A stretch of 64,000 nucleotides of DNA from Sporosarcina highlanderae (GCF_030433715.1 NZ_JAROCC010000001.1:1-64000); one strand, 5' to 3'; positions 18,773 through 27,773 are shown, numbered from the stretch's first letter. The notes: generated from the letters alone by a model not told the origin. Numbers and translations are program-made.

Positions 18773-19744
18773 TCACTTTCCTGCGAATTTCATATATTTA
18801 TTATAAGTATCTTCAATAATCGCTTTAAATTCTTCTGCATTTTTATACGTAATATTGATGCCTGAATTTGTCATTTGCTCTTGATATTCTTCTTGCTCAA
18901 TGATTTCCTTAAACTTCTCTTGTAAGAACTCAATAATTTCCGGATCAGTACCTTTTGGTGCAGCAAATCCTCTCCATGAACCTGACACGACATCTAATCC
19001 ATGTTCACTTGCTGTCGGTACATCTGGAATCAAATCTGATTTCTCGCTATCAAATAGTAGAATCGCTTTCATTGCACCACTTTTTAATTGGCTTTCGAAA
19101 CCTGAGTAATTACCGATCAATGCATCGATATGTCCACCTGCAACAGCTGCAACCGCTAATGCCTCACCGTCGAATGGAACTGTTGTTATATCGATACCCG
19201 CAACTTCTGCTAGTTCTTTACTTGTAAACGCCGGAACTGTTTGTGCTCCTGAAACGCCTACGCTGATTTTACCCGGATTTTCTTTCGCGTATTTGAGGAA
19301 TGATTCAGCATCATCATACGGTGCATCTTTCCCAACTACTAAAAAGAACGGATCATTAACAGTCATGATAATTGGAACAAAGTCTTCATGTGTATAGGAA
19401 ACGTTGTTGAAAATTGGATTGCTTACAATAGAAGAAGTGATTAACGTTAATGTATAGCCATCTGGCTTTGCATTCGCACCAGCTGTTTGGCCTATACTAC
19501 CGCCCCCACCATCTCTGTTTTCAATAACTAAAGACTTACCAACGATATCTTTCGCATGGTTTGCAAGAATTCGAGATGTATTATCCGCAGGACCCCCGGC
19601 CGAAAACGGGTTAATTATCTTAATTGGTTTTGTCGGATAATCCAATCCGTCTTTATTGCCGGCCTTATCATTCGAACAACCCGCCAATACTACTAGTAAA
19701 GCCATTACCATAAATGAAATTACTTTAGTGAAACTTTTTCTCAT
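18773..19744 (-). CDS. tctC: Tripartite tricarboxylate transporter substrate-binding lipoprotein TctC
   Basis: A 323-aa extracytoplasmic solute receptor of the Bug/TctC family. It has an N-terminal signal with lipobox LVVLAGC (Cys 22), so it is anchored to the outer face of the membrane. Family motifs are YPTKPIKIINPFSAGGPADN near residue 36 and NRDGGGGSIG. The start follows AAGGGGGATTAACG. It is the first transporter gene in the operon, ahead of tctB and tctA. Confidence 0.92.
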   Translation of the reverse strand: MRKSFTKVISFMVMALLVVLAGCSNDKAGNKDGLDYPTKPIKIINPFSAGGPADNTSRILANHAKDIVGKSLVIENRDGGGGSIGQTAGANAKPDGYTLTLITSSIVSNPIFNNVSYTHEDFVPIIMTVNDPFFLVVGKDAPYDDAESFLKYAKENPGKISVGVSGAQTVPAFTSKELAEVAGIDITTVPFDGEALAVAAVAGGHIDALIGNYSGFESQLKSGAMKAILLFDSEKSDLIPDVPTASEHGLDVVSGSWRGFAAPKGTDPEIIEFLQEKFKEIIEQEEYQEQMTNSGINITYKNAEEFKAIIEDTYNKYMKFAGK

Positions 19745-19765
19745 CGTTAATCCCCCTTGTATAAT

Positions 19766-20653
19766 TTAGTTTGTAGACTGCTTTTGAGCCATTTGATCCA
19801 AAACGTCTTTGTAGGATGATGGTGTCACCCCGTCGAACTTCTCTTTCAATCCAAATTCAACCATGTATTCAAGTTTTTCACGTACTGCAGTCGCCATGAT
19901 TGCGTTCACATTAATGGACTCCAACATTTGATTGGAACCAGACATCTCAGTGAATCTTCTCTCTGCATGAATAGCCGTCCCTGTCACCAAACGATTCAAC
20001 GTATTTTCGAAATCCGTTTTATCCATCGTTTCTGAAACTGAACGAATTACTAATTCTTCAATTTCCAATTTCCTTGCTGCCTCCAACATCTCCACACCTA
20101 AAACTGACAAACCCTTCATAAATACACTTCTAACTAATTTTACAGCTGATGCTTCACCAGCAATGTCACTGATTTTCGTTAAATCCATTTGGTAACCTGC
20201 AAGCAATTTGATCATTAGATCAGCACCATTTCCGCTCGCATAAATCGGTACTTTATGTTTATAAACTGGCAGTGGTCCCATCAATGCCGCATCTACAAAT
20301 AGAGCTCCCTTTTGAATAACGTTTTCACTTATTGCCTTTTTAATATCCGGACTTGATGCAGAAACGTCAATGTATAGCGTATTTCTTTGTAAAAAAGGTA
20401 ATGTAGCTGTACAAACGTCAAGTGCTTTGTCCGCCGGAACCGCTGCAAATATAACAGTGGATTGTTGAACTACATCCTCCAAATTCGGGAGTAGATTCAC
20501 ATTTGCTTTTTCAGCCCTTTCTTGTATAATCTTCCCGTAAACAGGATTGTTAAGAGAAGCATCAAATGCAATAATACCTTCTATTCCTTCTTCATTAAAA
20601 CCTAATGCTATATTAAATGAGGCTTCACCAAAACCAATAAACCCTACTTTCAT
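19766..20653 (-). CDS. NAD(P)-dependent oxidoreductase with DUF1932 domain
   Basis: A 295-aa protein of the 6-phosphogluconate/3-hydroxyisobutyrate dehydrogenase-like class. The N-terminal Rossmann motif is VGFIGFGEASFNIALGF; VFAAVPADKALDV and YIDVSASSPDIKK follow, and the C-terminal half (about 190-265) is the DUF1932 domain. The start follows GGGAGATGATTTGAA. Such proteins often lie beside RraA-like aldolases and probably oxidise or reduce a hydroxy acid. Here it lies between the RraA-like gene and tctC. Confidence 0.85.
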   Translation of the reverse strand: MKVGFIGFGEASFNIALGFNEEGIEGIIAFDASLNNPVYGKIIQERAEKANVNLLPNLEDVVQQSTVIFAAVPADKALDVCTATLPFLQRNTLYIDVSASSPDIKKAISENVIQKGALFVDAALMGPLPVYKHKVPIYASGNGADLMIKLLAGYQMDLTKISDIAGEASAVKLVRSVFMKGLSVLGVEMLEAARKLEIEELVIRSVSETMDKTDFENTLNRLVTGTAIHAERRFTEMSGSNQMLESINVNAIMATAVREKLEYMVEFGLKEKFDGVTPSSYKDVLDQMAQKQSTN

Positions 20654-20670
20654 TTCAAATCATCTCCCAA

Positions 20671-21354
20671 TTAACAGCCTTCAAATTTCTTCATTTTTTC
20701 CCTTAACCAAGTAGGTTCGATACTATTTACAGGTAAACTTTCACTTTTTAACTTTGAATACTTTAAAATTTCTTCGACTCTGCTAGTTTCATAAGCTGAT
20801 TTCTTTTCCGCACTCAAAATTGTATTCTCTAACTCATCTCGCGGAATAACTACAACTCCGTCTGTATCCCCAATGATAAAATCACCGGGGTTTACGACAA
20901 TACCCCCACAAGAAATTCTTTGATTTATGGATCCAGGACCTTCTTTAAAGGGACCTGCTGGAATAAAACCTTTCGCAAAAATAGGAAATTCCATTTTGGA
21001 TAGTACATCGTAATCACGAACGAGCCCATCAATAATGATGCCCTTAAGATTTTTGGCTTTCGCCGCAAAAGCCATTAACTCGCCTAAGTATGCACGGTGT
21101 TCATAGCCTTTCCCATCCACAACTAATACACTACCTTCTGGAGCGGTATGAATAGCTTCATGTAAAAATAAGTTATCTCCGGGTTCCAATGAAACCGTAA
21201 ACGCAGGGCCACTAACTTTTTGTTCAGCGGTAACTGGTTTTATCATATAATCCATCGCACCCGAATTAACTAACCCATCACATAGCAATGTAGAATTTAG
21301 TTGCGAAACTCGATTAAGTAAATCATTCGGTATATTAAAATTGCAACTATCCAT
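20671..21354 (-). CDS. RraA-family aldolase-like protein
   Basis: A 227-aa protein of the RraA/HMG aldolase fold. The key segment reads VLVVDGKGYEHRAYLGELMA then GIIIDGLVRDYD and FAKGFIPAGP, matching the GG/D-R pattern of 4-hydroxy-4-methyl-2-oxoglutarate and 4-carboxy-4-hydroxy-2-oxoadipate aldolases. In this family a metal ion and the Arg-Asp pair support C-C cleavage to pyruvate or oxaloacetate. The start follows AAGGGGGAGAAATA. As first gene of the operon with an oxidoreductase and TctABC, it is more likely a catabolic aldolase than an RNase E inhibitor, since the operon context is metabolic. Confidence 0.85.
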   Translation of the reverse strand: MDSCNFNIPNDLLNRVSQLNSTLLCDGLVNSGAMDYMIKPVTAEQKVSGPAFTVSLEPGDNLFLHEAIHTAPEGSVLVVDGKGYEHRAYLGELMAFAAKAKNLKGIIIDGLVRDYDVLSKMEFPIFAKGFIPAGPFKEGPGSINQRISCGGIVVNPGDFIIGDTDGVVVIPRDELENTILSAEKKSAYETSRVEEILKYSKLKSESLPVNSIEPTWLREKMKKFEGC

Positions 21355-21374
21355 TATTTCTCCCCCTTGTATTA

Positions 21375-21388
21375 ATAAAGCGCTTTCA
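21375..21388. promoter_or_regulatory. cre-like CcpA site in the RraA-tct promoter
   Basis: The minus strand reads TGAAAGCGCTTTAT, 12 of 14 positions of the cre consensus with a perfect AAAGCGCTTT core. It lies 20-35 bp upstream of the first gene of the operon, fitting glucose repression. Confidence 0.6.
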
Positions 21389-21423
21389 AGTTAGGTGTAA
21401 AAATTTCTACTTTTATTATATGT

Positions 21424-21437
21424 GTAATATTTATTAC
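21424..21437. promoter_or_regulatory. Candidate RpiR operator in front of the operon
   Basis: GTAATATTTATTAC is a 6-2-6 perfect palindrome. Twelve of its bases (AATATTTATTAC) recur at 22443 just upstream of the rpiR start. The shared motif next to both transcription units suggests it is the regulator's binding site. Confidence 0.55.
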
Positions 21438-21555
21438 CTTCTACATGTTTAGAATAGCATCCGGTTTTAGAAAAGTAAATACAATTTATGAATTTGCAAG
21501 AAAAATAAAAAAGACAACCCTAAAAATAGAGAGTTGTCTAAGGAAATCTATGACA

Positions 21556-22416
21556 TTAGTGGCTTGACGGTAAATGGTGATAATTAATTTCAGTTAGAAT
21601 ATCATTCACTTTATCCAATCGCGATTTAATTTTCTCATGGTTCTGTGCGGCTACTGCTGTTATTAAGTAATCTGATAGGAAAATTGATGTAGTTATTGAA
21701 TTGTGAAATGAGAGACTGCTTGAATTGCAAGGTAAGATTAAATCTGCATGCTTCGCTAAAGGCGATGAGTAACTATCGGTAATAGCGATAACTGTAGCAT
21801 CCGCCTTTTTCGCATGAGACACTAAATCCACAATGCGACGTGCATATCTCGGATAACTTATTGCAATTACTAAATCGGTAGAGTCAAATCCCGCAACATC
21901 GTCAATCCAATCACTTTGATCTGCATTTTGTAATTTCGCATTCCCCAACAATCGATTTAACCCATGCGTCAAATACTGTGCTACCGGTAATCCACTTCTT
22001 ACTCCCGTGCAATAAATATTTCGTGCATTCAGGATTGTTTTTATTGTTTTCTCCAAGGATTCATTTGTGATCACATCAAATGTATTCTGGATACTATTTA
22101 TTTGAAAATCAACGTACTGTAGCCATAAATCATTCTTTGTCAAATCCTTCATGTTTGCTTCAAGTCTGGTATGGGGAGCAGCCTTACTTCTCAATATCTC
22201 CTGCAATCCCTTTTGAAATTCGGAGTATCCAGAATATCCCAAGCTAAATGTTAACCTCATAATGGTAGTTGTACTAGTGCCGACAATACCGGCCAATTGA
22301 TCCACTGTATAAAATGCAACATCCATAGGATTTTTAATAATAAAATCCGCTACTTTTTTCTGTGTATCCGTTAATTCATGCATCTTGATTTTCAACTTTT
22401 CAATCGGATTGCTCAA
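21556..22416 (-). CDS. RpiR/MurR-family transcriptional regulator
   Basis: A 286-aa regulator with an N-terminal HTH_6 domain (residues 1-80; DQLAGIVGTSTTTIMRLTF is the recognition region) and a C-terminal SIS sugar-isomerase-like domain (about 120-250). I chose TTG at 22416, which AAAAGGGTGAGGGAT precedes; the open frame extends 52 codons upstream without a ribosome site. Typical RpiR length supports this. It lies next to the RraA-oxidoreductase-tct operon on the same strand and probably controls it in response to a phosphorylated or acidic metabolite. Confidence 0.87.
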   Translation of the reverse strand: MSNPIEKLKIKMHELTDTQKKVADFIIKNPMDVAFYTVDQLAGIVGTSTTTIMRLTFSLGYSGYSEFQKGLQEILRSKAAPHTRLEANMKDLTKNDLWLQYVDFQINSIQNTFDVITNESLEKTIKTILNARNIYCTGVRSGLPVAQYLTHGLNRLLGNAKLQNADQSDWIDDVAGFDSTDLVIAISYPRYARRIVDLVSHAKKADATVIAITDSYSSPLAKHADLILPCNSSSLSFHNSITTSIFLSDYLITAVAAQNHEKIKSRLDKVNDILTEINYHHLPSSH

Positions 22417-22442
22417 ATCCCTCACCCTTTTCATCAAAATGG

Positions 22443-22454
22443 AATATTTATTAC
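22443..22454. promoter_or_regulatory. Second copy of the RpiR-type motif
   Basis: AATATTTATTAC, identical to 12 bases of the site at 21424-21437, about 27 bp upstream of the rpiR start. It suggests autoregulation. Confidence 0.5.
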
Positions 22455-22521
22455 ATATTAATTTTATAATGTATATACTACTACATGAATTGAAAATCTC
22501 CAAGATGATGAAGTGATTTCT

Positions 22522-22544
22522 GGGTTCAATGATGCACAGGTGCC
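22522..22544. repeat. Right-end remnant of the 146-bp element
   Basis: GGTTCAATGATGCACAGGTGCC matches the right terminus of the family with a few changes. No other part of the element remains. Confidence 0.6.
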
Positions 22545-22564
22545 GAAAAAGTAATAAACATAAT

Positions 22565-22598
22565 AAAATCACGGTTCTATGAAGCAGAACCGTGATTT
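22565..22598. terminator. Bidirectional terminator
   Basis: AAAATCACGGTTCT and AGAACCGTGATTTT form a perfect 14-bp stem with a 6-nt loop and A/T tracts on both sides. It ends the zinc-finger membrane gene (minus strand, stop at 22607). Confidence 0.85.
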
Positions 22599-22606
22599 TT
22601 CAAGTT

Positions 22607-23134
22607 TTAAATAACTCCTCTTCCCATCAAAACATCCTGTTTAGTCAAATTAATAGATTTAAGATCTTTTTTAATCCGCCAAACTGCAAACGGTGCTATT
22701 ATCCACCCTAAAGATAAAGATATTGCAAATTTAACCCCAAAATAGAATAACCAACCAGCGATAGGCAGGAATAAAAATACGTCAGGGGTTAGCTTATTTA
22801 AAAACCTCCAACCAAACGGAACTGTCGCTATAGCATAGGAATTAATAAGAACCCCTATAAAAAACAATAGATATGATAATGGACCAATCGAATCGTCTAA
22901 GGATTTCAACGCCGAAAACATAAAAACTAAAGAAAATACGAAAATCGAAATAAAAATAACAATCGGTACGATAAGTTGTACCATAAGTCCTGATTTAAAA
23001 GTTTCGTTATTTTGAAGGGCACATCTTTGGCAAGATATAGGTTGAAATTCATCTGAACATTCATTGCATAAACCTTTACCACAGTTATTGCAGGTTGCAA
23101 CTGCATCTAATTTGTTGTGTTTGTAGCATTTCAT
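22607..23134 (-). CDS. Membrane protein with N-terminal B-box-like zinc finger
   Basis: A 175-aa protein. The first 37 residues carry Cys and His spaced like a B-box zinc finger (CYKHNKLDAVATCNNCGKGL, then CNECSD and CQRC). After that come three or four membrane segments (about 50-75, 87-110 and 118-150). Similar small zinc-finger membrane proteins are common in Bacillales but have no established function. It has its own terminator and is not in an obvious operon. Confidence 0.7.
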   Translation of the reverse strand: MKCYKHNKLDAVATCNNCGKGLCNECSDEFQPISCQRCALQNNETFKSGLMVQLIVPIVIFISIFVFSLVFMFSALKSLDDSIGPLSYLLFFIGVLINSYAIATVPFGWRFLNKLTPDVFLFLPIAGWLFYFGVKFAISLSLGWIIAPFAVWRIKKDLKSINLTKQDVLMGRGVI

Positions 23135-23247
23135 AACTCCACATCCAATTCCTTATTTTTCCTATATATCAAAGATTATTATACTGCTCTCTATTAATTT
23201 TGTACACAATTAAAAATTTCATGACATCTGTGTCAAACCCATGATCC

Positions 23248-23817
23248 TCATATCATTTTCACCATATGATAAAACGGCTCCCCAATAATTGTCCAAGGAG
23301 AGACAATTTCATATCCAAGCCGTTTGTAAAGTCGGAGTGCAGGTTCTTTTTGAGTTTCTACATTTAAGGCTAATCGGGTGTAACCTTGCTGCTTTGCAAG
23401 TTCTTCTACGAAATTGAATAATTGAGTTCCGATTCCTTGACCGCGGAAAGTAGGATCAATGCAAACAGTGTCGATATACAATTCACCTAGTAATGATTCA
23501 GCATCGATTTCAGGAGCCGCTACACCTTTTTCCATCAGCCAATTAGTCAAATTACGGTCAAGGACAGGAGCATCTTCCCCGGGATACAAGACGATAATCC
23601 CCGCCGCATTGCCGTTAATCTCCGCAATATATGTATTTAGGTAGGAGTGCCGGTTGTCGGTTCTAATGAATAGCTCAGTTAACCTTTCCGTGACCACTAT
23701 TTCTTCGTTTGCTCCTGTCAACCGATTGGCGATGTGTCCAATTGCGTCGATAATGAGCGGGACGGCTTTATCCGCATCTGTCGGTTGTGCGGGTCTGATT
23801 TGGATACTCAATTTCAA
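23248..23817 (-). CDS. GNAT-family N-acetyltransferase
   Basis: A 189-aa GNAT acyltransferase. The acetyl-CoA pyrophosphate loop is RGQGIGTQLFNF near residue 128, preceded by the beta-4 strand LLGELYIDTVCIDPTF and followed by LALNVETQKEPALRLYKRLG, typical of motif B. The substrate is not evident. It is a single gene on the minus strand, 26 bp upstream of the comK stop region. Confidence 0.88.
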   Translation of the reverse strand: MKLSIQIRPAQPTDADKAVPLIIDAIGHIANRLTGANEEIVVTERLTELFIRTDNRHSYLNTYIAEINGNAAGIIVLYPGEDAPVLDRNLTNWLMEKGVAAPEIDAESLLGELYIDTVCIDPTFRGQGIGTQLFNFVEELAKQQGYTRLALNVETQKEPALRLYKRLGYEIVSPWTIIGEPFYHMVKMI

Positions 23818-23842
23818 AATCTCCTTTTAATCATTAATCTCT

Positions 23843-24394
23843 TTAGTATATCAAAAAAACAACCCATTTTTTTATGCACTGGGTTGTTCCTTCAAGCATC
23901 TCACTTTTGAAGAGTAGGTTACGGAATTCAGCTCTCGTGTTACGCCTGCTAAGAACGTGTTGCAAGGCCACACCACTATTCCTTCTCAAACTTCCTATAA
24001 TTCCTCTCCTTCCCATCCCGAACTGGCTTTCAACCTTATTTTTCAGCATAAACGTCCGTTTCATCTTCTGATCAAACGCATAATAACTCGATTCCAATAT
24101 AAACTCACTATTATCATTCAGAACAATGCACGTGATCTTCTTACTAAAAACCGTATATTCCTTTACATGACTTGCAGCCATCCAAACGCAGTCTTCCTTA
24201 TACGGCGACTTAGTCGGCAAGCAGTACAGCTTCTTCCCAAGTCCCAATACAATAGGGGACATCGATATTTCCCCTAATAGCATCCGTGCCCCATCCTTCG
24301 CCCCTCGAAGGCTCGACCCGTAGCATCGAAGACTATAATCAACAAGTTGCGTCGTTCCCAGGCCAACTTTGAACAGCACACCATTCTCCATCAC
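23843..24394 (-). CDS. comK: ComK-family competence transcription factor, short N-terminus
   Basis: ComK-like protein of 183 aa. The conserved core is visible: DYSLRCYGSSLRGAKDGAR, then CLPTKSPYKEDCVWMAASHV, VKEYTVFSKKITCIVLNDNS and SSYYAFDQKMKRTFMLKNKV, in the same order as B. subtilis ComK. About the first 25-30 residues of B. subtilis ComK have no counterpart: an in-frame TGA lies eight codons upstream of the start and no good ribosome site is seen. The 5' end may therefore be eroded. ComK activates DNA-uptake genes. A winged-helix gene lies divergently beside it, as beside the other ComK-like gene at 55.4 kb. Confidence 0.8.
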   Translation of the reverse strand: MMENGVLFKVGLGTTQLVDYSLRCYGSSLRGAKDGARMLLGEISMSPIVLGLGKKLYCLPTKSPYKEDCVWMAASHVKEYTVFSKKITCIVLNDNSEFILESSYYAFDQKMKRTFMLKNKVESQFGMGRRGIIGSLRRNSGVALQHVLSRRNTRAEFRNLLFKSEMLEGTTQCIKKWVVFLIY

Positions 24395-24622
24395 AAGAAA
24401 GTCGAATTCTTTTCAAAACAAGAAAATTTTATTTGCCTGTCAATAACTCAATTATTGCAGCCGAAAATTGAAAAACCACTAATTGCAACTATCAATTTTC
24501 AAATATCGGTTCTTTATTTACAGATCTTTTTTGTTTAAATCACGGTTAATAAAAATAAATTCCCAAACACAGTATCCCTTTTTCCCCCACGCATCTATAA
24601 AGAAGGTGAATGGGGATATCAA

Positions 24623-25495
24623 AATGTTAAATTACTTAAAACAACACTCTCGTTTTGCCACAATTGTTGAAATGGACGCAGCCGCAGAGCAGCATGTCAC
24701 ACGCCACTGGAATGAATTACGAAATCAGATCGCCAAATGCTTGACATCATCCGCCGCTATTCAGTCAAGTACGGAGCAGCCCATTTGAAACATGAAACGA
24801 TAGAGGCTGCCACAGGTGAATCAAACGTCACTGTCAGACGCGCCATTCGGAAACTTGTCCAGCTCGGTATCATCGAAAAAGTCCGCTACATTCGCCCTGT
24901 AATGAGAGGGTTAGGCGCCAACATTTACACCATTTTACCCTTCGATGACCAGGCGGAATTGGACAGTCGGGACAATGACAATAAACCGCATGACGACGAG
25001 GAATTAGATCAGATTTCGAGAGACCAAGCTCTTCTATCTAAATCTCTATTAAAATCTAAAGATCTTACTAGCGCGTCTCCAATGGAGTCGCAAAAGTTAT
25101 CAACAAGTCTATTCAGTCGGATGAAAGATTTTCTTGCTTCAACAATTGGAGACACAAAATTAGCCCGTGAATTCTTCGGTATCCACAGGGCCATTTCAGG
25201 CAGGATGTTAAAATTTGAGATTTATAAGGACGACAAGCCCGTCTTCGAAGATATTGCCTATCGTGCATTGATGATTACTATTATGGCAACGAAAAGAAAG
25301 GCAATCCACAATTTGCCGGGGTATTTTAAAGGTGTGTTGGACAAGTTAATCGATGAGAAATATTTCAATGATATTTTTATGCTGTATGATGTGTCGGTTG
25401 GGGGATTACATTACATTGTCCTTAATGGGTATTTGGGCTTATTTATAAAAAACTTTCGCATGGAGTGTCCTTTTTACCTTTTGCTATCTATATAA
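24623..25495 (+). pseudogene. Winged-helix protein, long form, frameshifted
   Basis: Near-copy of the intact 265-aa gene at 56044. It starts like that gene (ATGTTAAATTACTTAAAACA) but one base is lost near 24715-24740, splitting the frame before the helix-turn-helix. The rest is open from 24737. At the 3' end sequence differences remove the original stop, so the frame runs on to 25495, close to the next gene. The helix-turn-helix, an acidic linker and the C-terminal helical domain are still recognisable. Confidence 0.8.
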
Positions 25496-25515
25496 GAGGT
25501 AAAGGAGGAGTTAAT

Positions 25516-25848
25516 ATGACACACCATTTAAAACAATACTCACACTTCGACTCTGCTTCAGAAATGGAGGGAGCAGCTGTAGAGCACACTACGCTACATT
25601 GGAATGAAATGACAAAGTCAGATCGCAAGGTACTTGATGTCATTGTCAGTCATTCAGAGGAGTACGGTGCTGCAAAATTGAGGTGTAAAATGATTGAGGA
25701 AGCTATTGGGAGATCTAATGCAACAGTGCGTCGCGCAATCAATAAACTGATTAAACTTAATGTCATTCGAAAGTTTCATTATCTCCACCCTGTGAACTGT
25801 GGGATTGATGCTAATATTTATGTTGTTTTACCGGTTCGGGCAGTTTAA
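25516..25848 (+). CDS. Winged-helix protein, short form (110 aa)
   Basis: Paralog of the 16313 gene with the same length. The helix-turn-helix reads SDRKVLDVIVSHSEEYGAAK then TVRRAINKLIKLNVIRKF. AAAGGAGGAGTTAAT precedes the ATG; an open frame from 25465 is not used. It follows the frameshifted long form by 20 bp, and the same long-short order is seen at 56 kb, where the short gene is cut after seven codons. Probably a regulator; its target is unknown. Confidence 0.8.
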   Translation: MTHHLKQYSHFDSASEMEGAAVEHTTLHWNEMTKSDRKVLDVIVSHSEEYGAAKLRCKMIEEAIGRSNATVRRAINKLIKLNVIRKFHYLHPVNCGIDANIYVVLPVRAV

Positions 25849-26359
25849 ATACTATGGCTATCTATTTGTTGTTGGGTAGCTATTTTAGCGTTTGCAGTAT
25901 TTGTAAAACGTTAATTCAAGAATACATAAGATTTATCTAAATTAAAAAGTAGTATGTTTAAGTGATATCTCTTTTACATGAAATTCGAACTATTAAAACA
26001 CTAAACGGAATGGTAGAATTGAAGAAATTATGAAAAAAGCGGAAGGTAGGTGGGAGTTACTTAAAAGTGTTATGGATTGATAATTAGGTCGGCTGCACAG
26101 AAAGTAAACCATTGCTAATAGGGATTTGGTTTACGTTGATGATAAGTAGTTTTATTCTAATGAAACAAAGTAAACACGCGCAGATTCGACTTTGCAAAGG
26201 ATTAAGTAGTACATATTACAAGGTTATTCACGGTTTGCCACCGCTTTATTTTGGGAGGCATGAATATTTCTATCTATGCAAAATAATTTATTTGGATAAA
26301 TCCAATGGTGAGAAAAGTAAAAGTCATATAAAAGATAAAGGGAATGAGAGGGAAATCAT

Positions 26360-27454
26360 TTGAAAATTGTAACCATGATAGTGATGACGATAATATTATT
26401 TATTGGTTTTGGAATAAAGACAGAGGCAAGTGAACTTGGAGACGTTAATAAGAATCATTGGTCATATGACCATATCAAAACGTTGACGGATAAAGGAGTC
26501 ATATCGGGATACGGTGACGGAACATACAAACCGGATCGTTTTGTCACGAGAGCCGAGGCCGCGAAGATCATCCACGGTGCGTTGGAACTGAAAAATAAAA
26601 CGATGTTCACCCCGAGTTTCGCGGACTTGCCTCAAGCACACTGGGCGTATGATTATGTCACTGTCTTGACCGAACAAAAGACGTTCACGGATGCAAATAA
26701 ATTCAATCCGAACAATCACCTGACTCGAGCAGAAATGGCAAAGATCATCGTGTTGGGATTTGGATTCACGAAAGAGAAAGAATTGGCGTTCAATGATGTG
26801 CGTCCGTCAGACTGGCATTCAGTCTATGTAAAAAGGTTGACCGCAACCGGCGTAACGTCGGGAGTGTCCGCAACAAAATATGACCCTTCCGGAAAAGTGA
26901 CAAGGGCGCAATTGGCGGCGTTCATCGATCGGGCGATGAAGGCGAAAGTGAGCCCGAATGGTGTATATGTAGAACCGCCGAAAATAAGCGAGAATGACAA
27001 TATAAACTTGGATAACCCATACGTTGCAAGGTTGTTGACTGAAAAGGAAATAGAAAAACTTGTGCAAGACAATTTCAAGTACCTTAATGAGGAACGTGAA
27101 AAACACGGTTTGAAACCTTTGAAATTGAACCTGGAGCTTTCAAAAATCTCGCAAATGAAAGCGAAGGAAATGTACGATAAAAATTATTTCAGCCACAGAT
27201 CCCCGACGTACGGTAGCCCAAGTGAGATGATGAGAAGTTTCGGTCACAAGGGTGGTTATGCGGAAAACATTGCGATGAATTATAGATCTGGCCAAGAGGC
27301 GGTGCAAGGTTGGATGATGAGTCCGGGGCATAGGGAAAATATCTTAGATGAATATGTAGACACTATATCTATAGGGGTCTATGGCCGGACACACATATTC
27401 AACTATCGTATATACTGGGTAAATAACTTTACCGATTCAAGAAGCTGGGAGTAA
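26360..27454 (+). CDS. SLH-domain protein with C-terminal CAP/SCP domain
   Basis: A 364-aa secreted protein: signal peptide (residues 1-24), three SLH domains (about 28-195; GVISGYGDGTYKPDRFVTRAE is the clearest), a short linker, then a CAP (SCP/PR1-like) domain from about 235 (YLNEEREKHGLKPLKLN, AKEMYDKNYFSHRSPTYGSP, GWMMSPGHRENILDE). The CAP His and Glu residues are present. Start is TTG at 26360 after GAGAGGG. SLH domains attach it to the wall polymer; bacterial CAP domains are of unclear biochemical function. GC content is higher than in its flanks. Confidence 0.9.
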   Translation: MKIVTMIVMTIILFIGFGIKTEASELGDVNKNHWSYDHIKTLTDKGVISGYGDGTYKPDRFVTRAEAAKIIHGALELKNKTMFTPSFADLPQAHWAYDYVTVLTEQKTFTDANKFNPNNHLTRAEMAKIIVLGFGFTKEKELAFNDVRPSDWHSVYVKRLTATGVTSGVSATKYDPSGKVTRAQLAAFIDRAMKAKVSPNGVYVEPPKISENDNINLDNPYVARLLTEKEIEKLVQDNFKYLNEEREKHGLKPLKLNLELSKISQMKAKEMYDKNYFSHRSPTYGSPSEMMRSFGHKGGYAENIAMNYRSGQEAVQGWMMSPGHRENILDEYVDTISIGVYGRTHIFNYRIYWVNNFTDSRSWE

Positions 27455-27466
27455 CTTGATAGCAAA

Positions 27467-27502
27467 CAAAAAGTGGTGGCCAAGAAAGGCTGCCACTTTT
27501 TT
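27467..27502 (+). terminator. Terminator after the SLH-CAP gene
   Basis: AAAAAGTGGTGGCC pairs (with two wobbles) with GGCTGCCACTTTTTT across a 6-nt loop. The T-run follows in the plus direction. Confidence 0.8.
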
Positions 27503-27607
27503 GAATGCCAAAAGTTAATCTTAATGGAGTAAACGTTTGATAAAACGAACTTTTCGTTATAAAAAACTATTTCGTGTTATAAAGTAATCAATGGAAGGGG
27601 GGGTTGG

Positions 27608-27733
27608 ATGGATCAAAAAGTATTGTTGGTTTTGGCGAACAAAATGGGGATGAAAGATTTCTCATACATCGAAAGAAATGGGAGTTATGAATTTGCTAAA
27701 GTTCAAATGGTAATAAGCTATTCAGAAGATTGA
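27608..27733 (+). CDS. Small protein of 41 aa with strong ribosome site
   Basis: A short frame from ATG 27608 to TGA 27733 begins MDQKVLLVLANKMGMKDFSY and ends MVISYSED. It has an unusually strong GGAAGGGGGGG stretch before the start and its own perfect terminator three bases after the stop. TTGATA and TATAAA boxes lie about 50-60 bp upstream. No family is recognised. The expression signals make it more likely real than random. Confidence 0.5.
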   Translation: MDQKVLLVLANKMGMKDFSYIERNGSYEFAKVQMVISYSED

Positions 27734-27735
27734 CT

Positions 27736-27773
27736 CTCAAGGATGTTGAATTAACAACATCCTTGAGTTTTAT
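27736..27773 (+). terminator. Terminator after the 41-aa gene
   Basis: CTCAAGGATGTTG and CAACATCCTTGAG form a perfect 13-bp stem with a 6-nt loop, followed by TTTTATT. Confidence 0.85.

Noticed and set aside
20671..21354. Annotation as RNase E inhibitor RraA
   Set aside because: The family fold is shared, but the operon with an oxidoreductase and TctABC transporter points to a catabolic aldolase.
23957..24277. Open frames opposite comK
   Set aside because: They are antisense to a recognisable ComK core and have no translation signals.
26112..26363. An 83-codon frame upstream of the SLH-CAP gene
   Set aside because: It begins with TTG without a ribosome site, has no family features and overlaps the ribosome site and start of the SLH-CAP gene; I regard it as chance.
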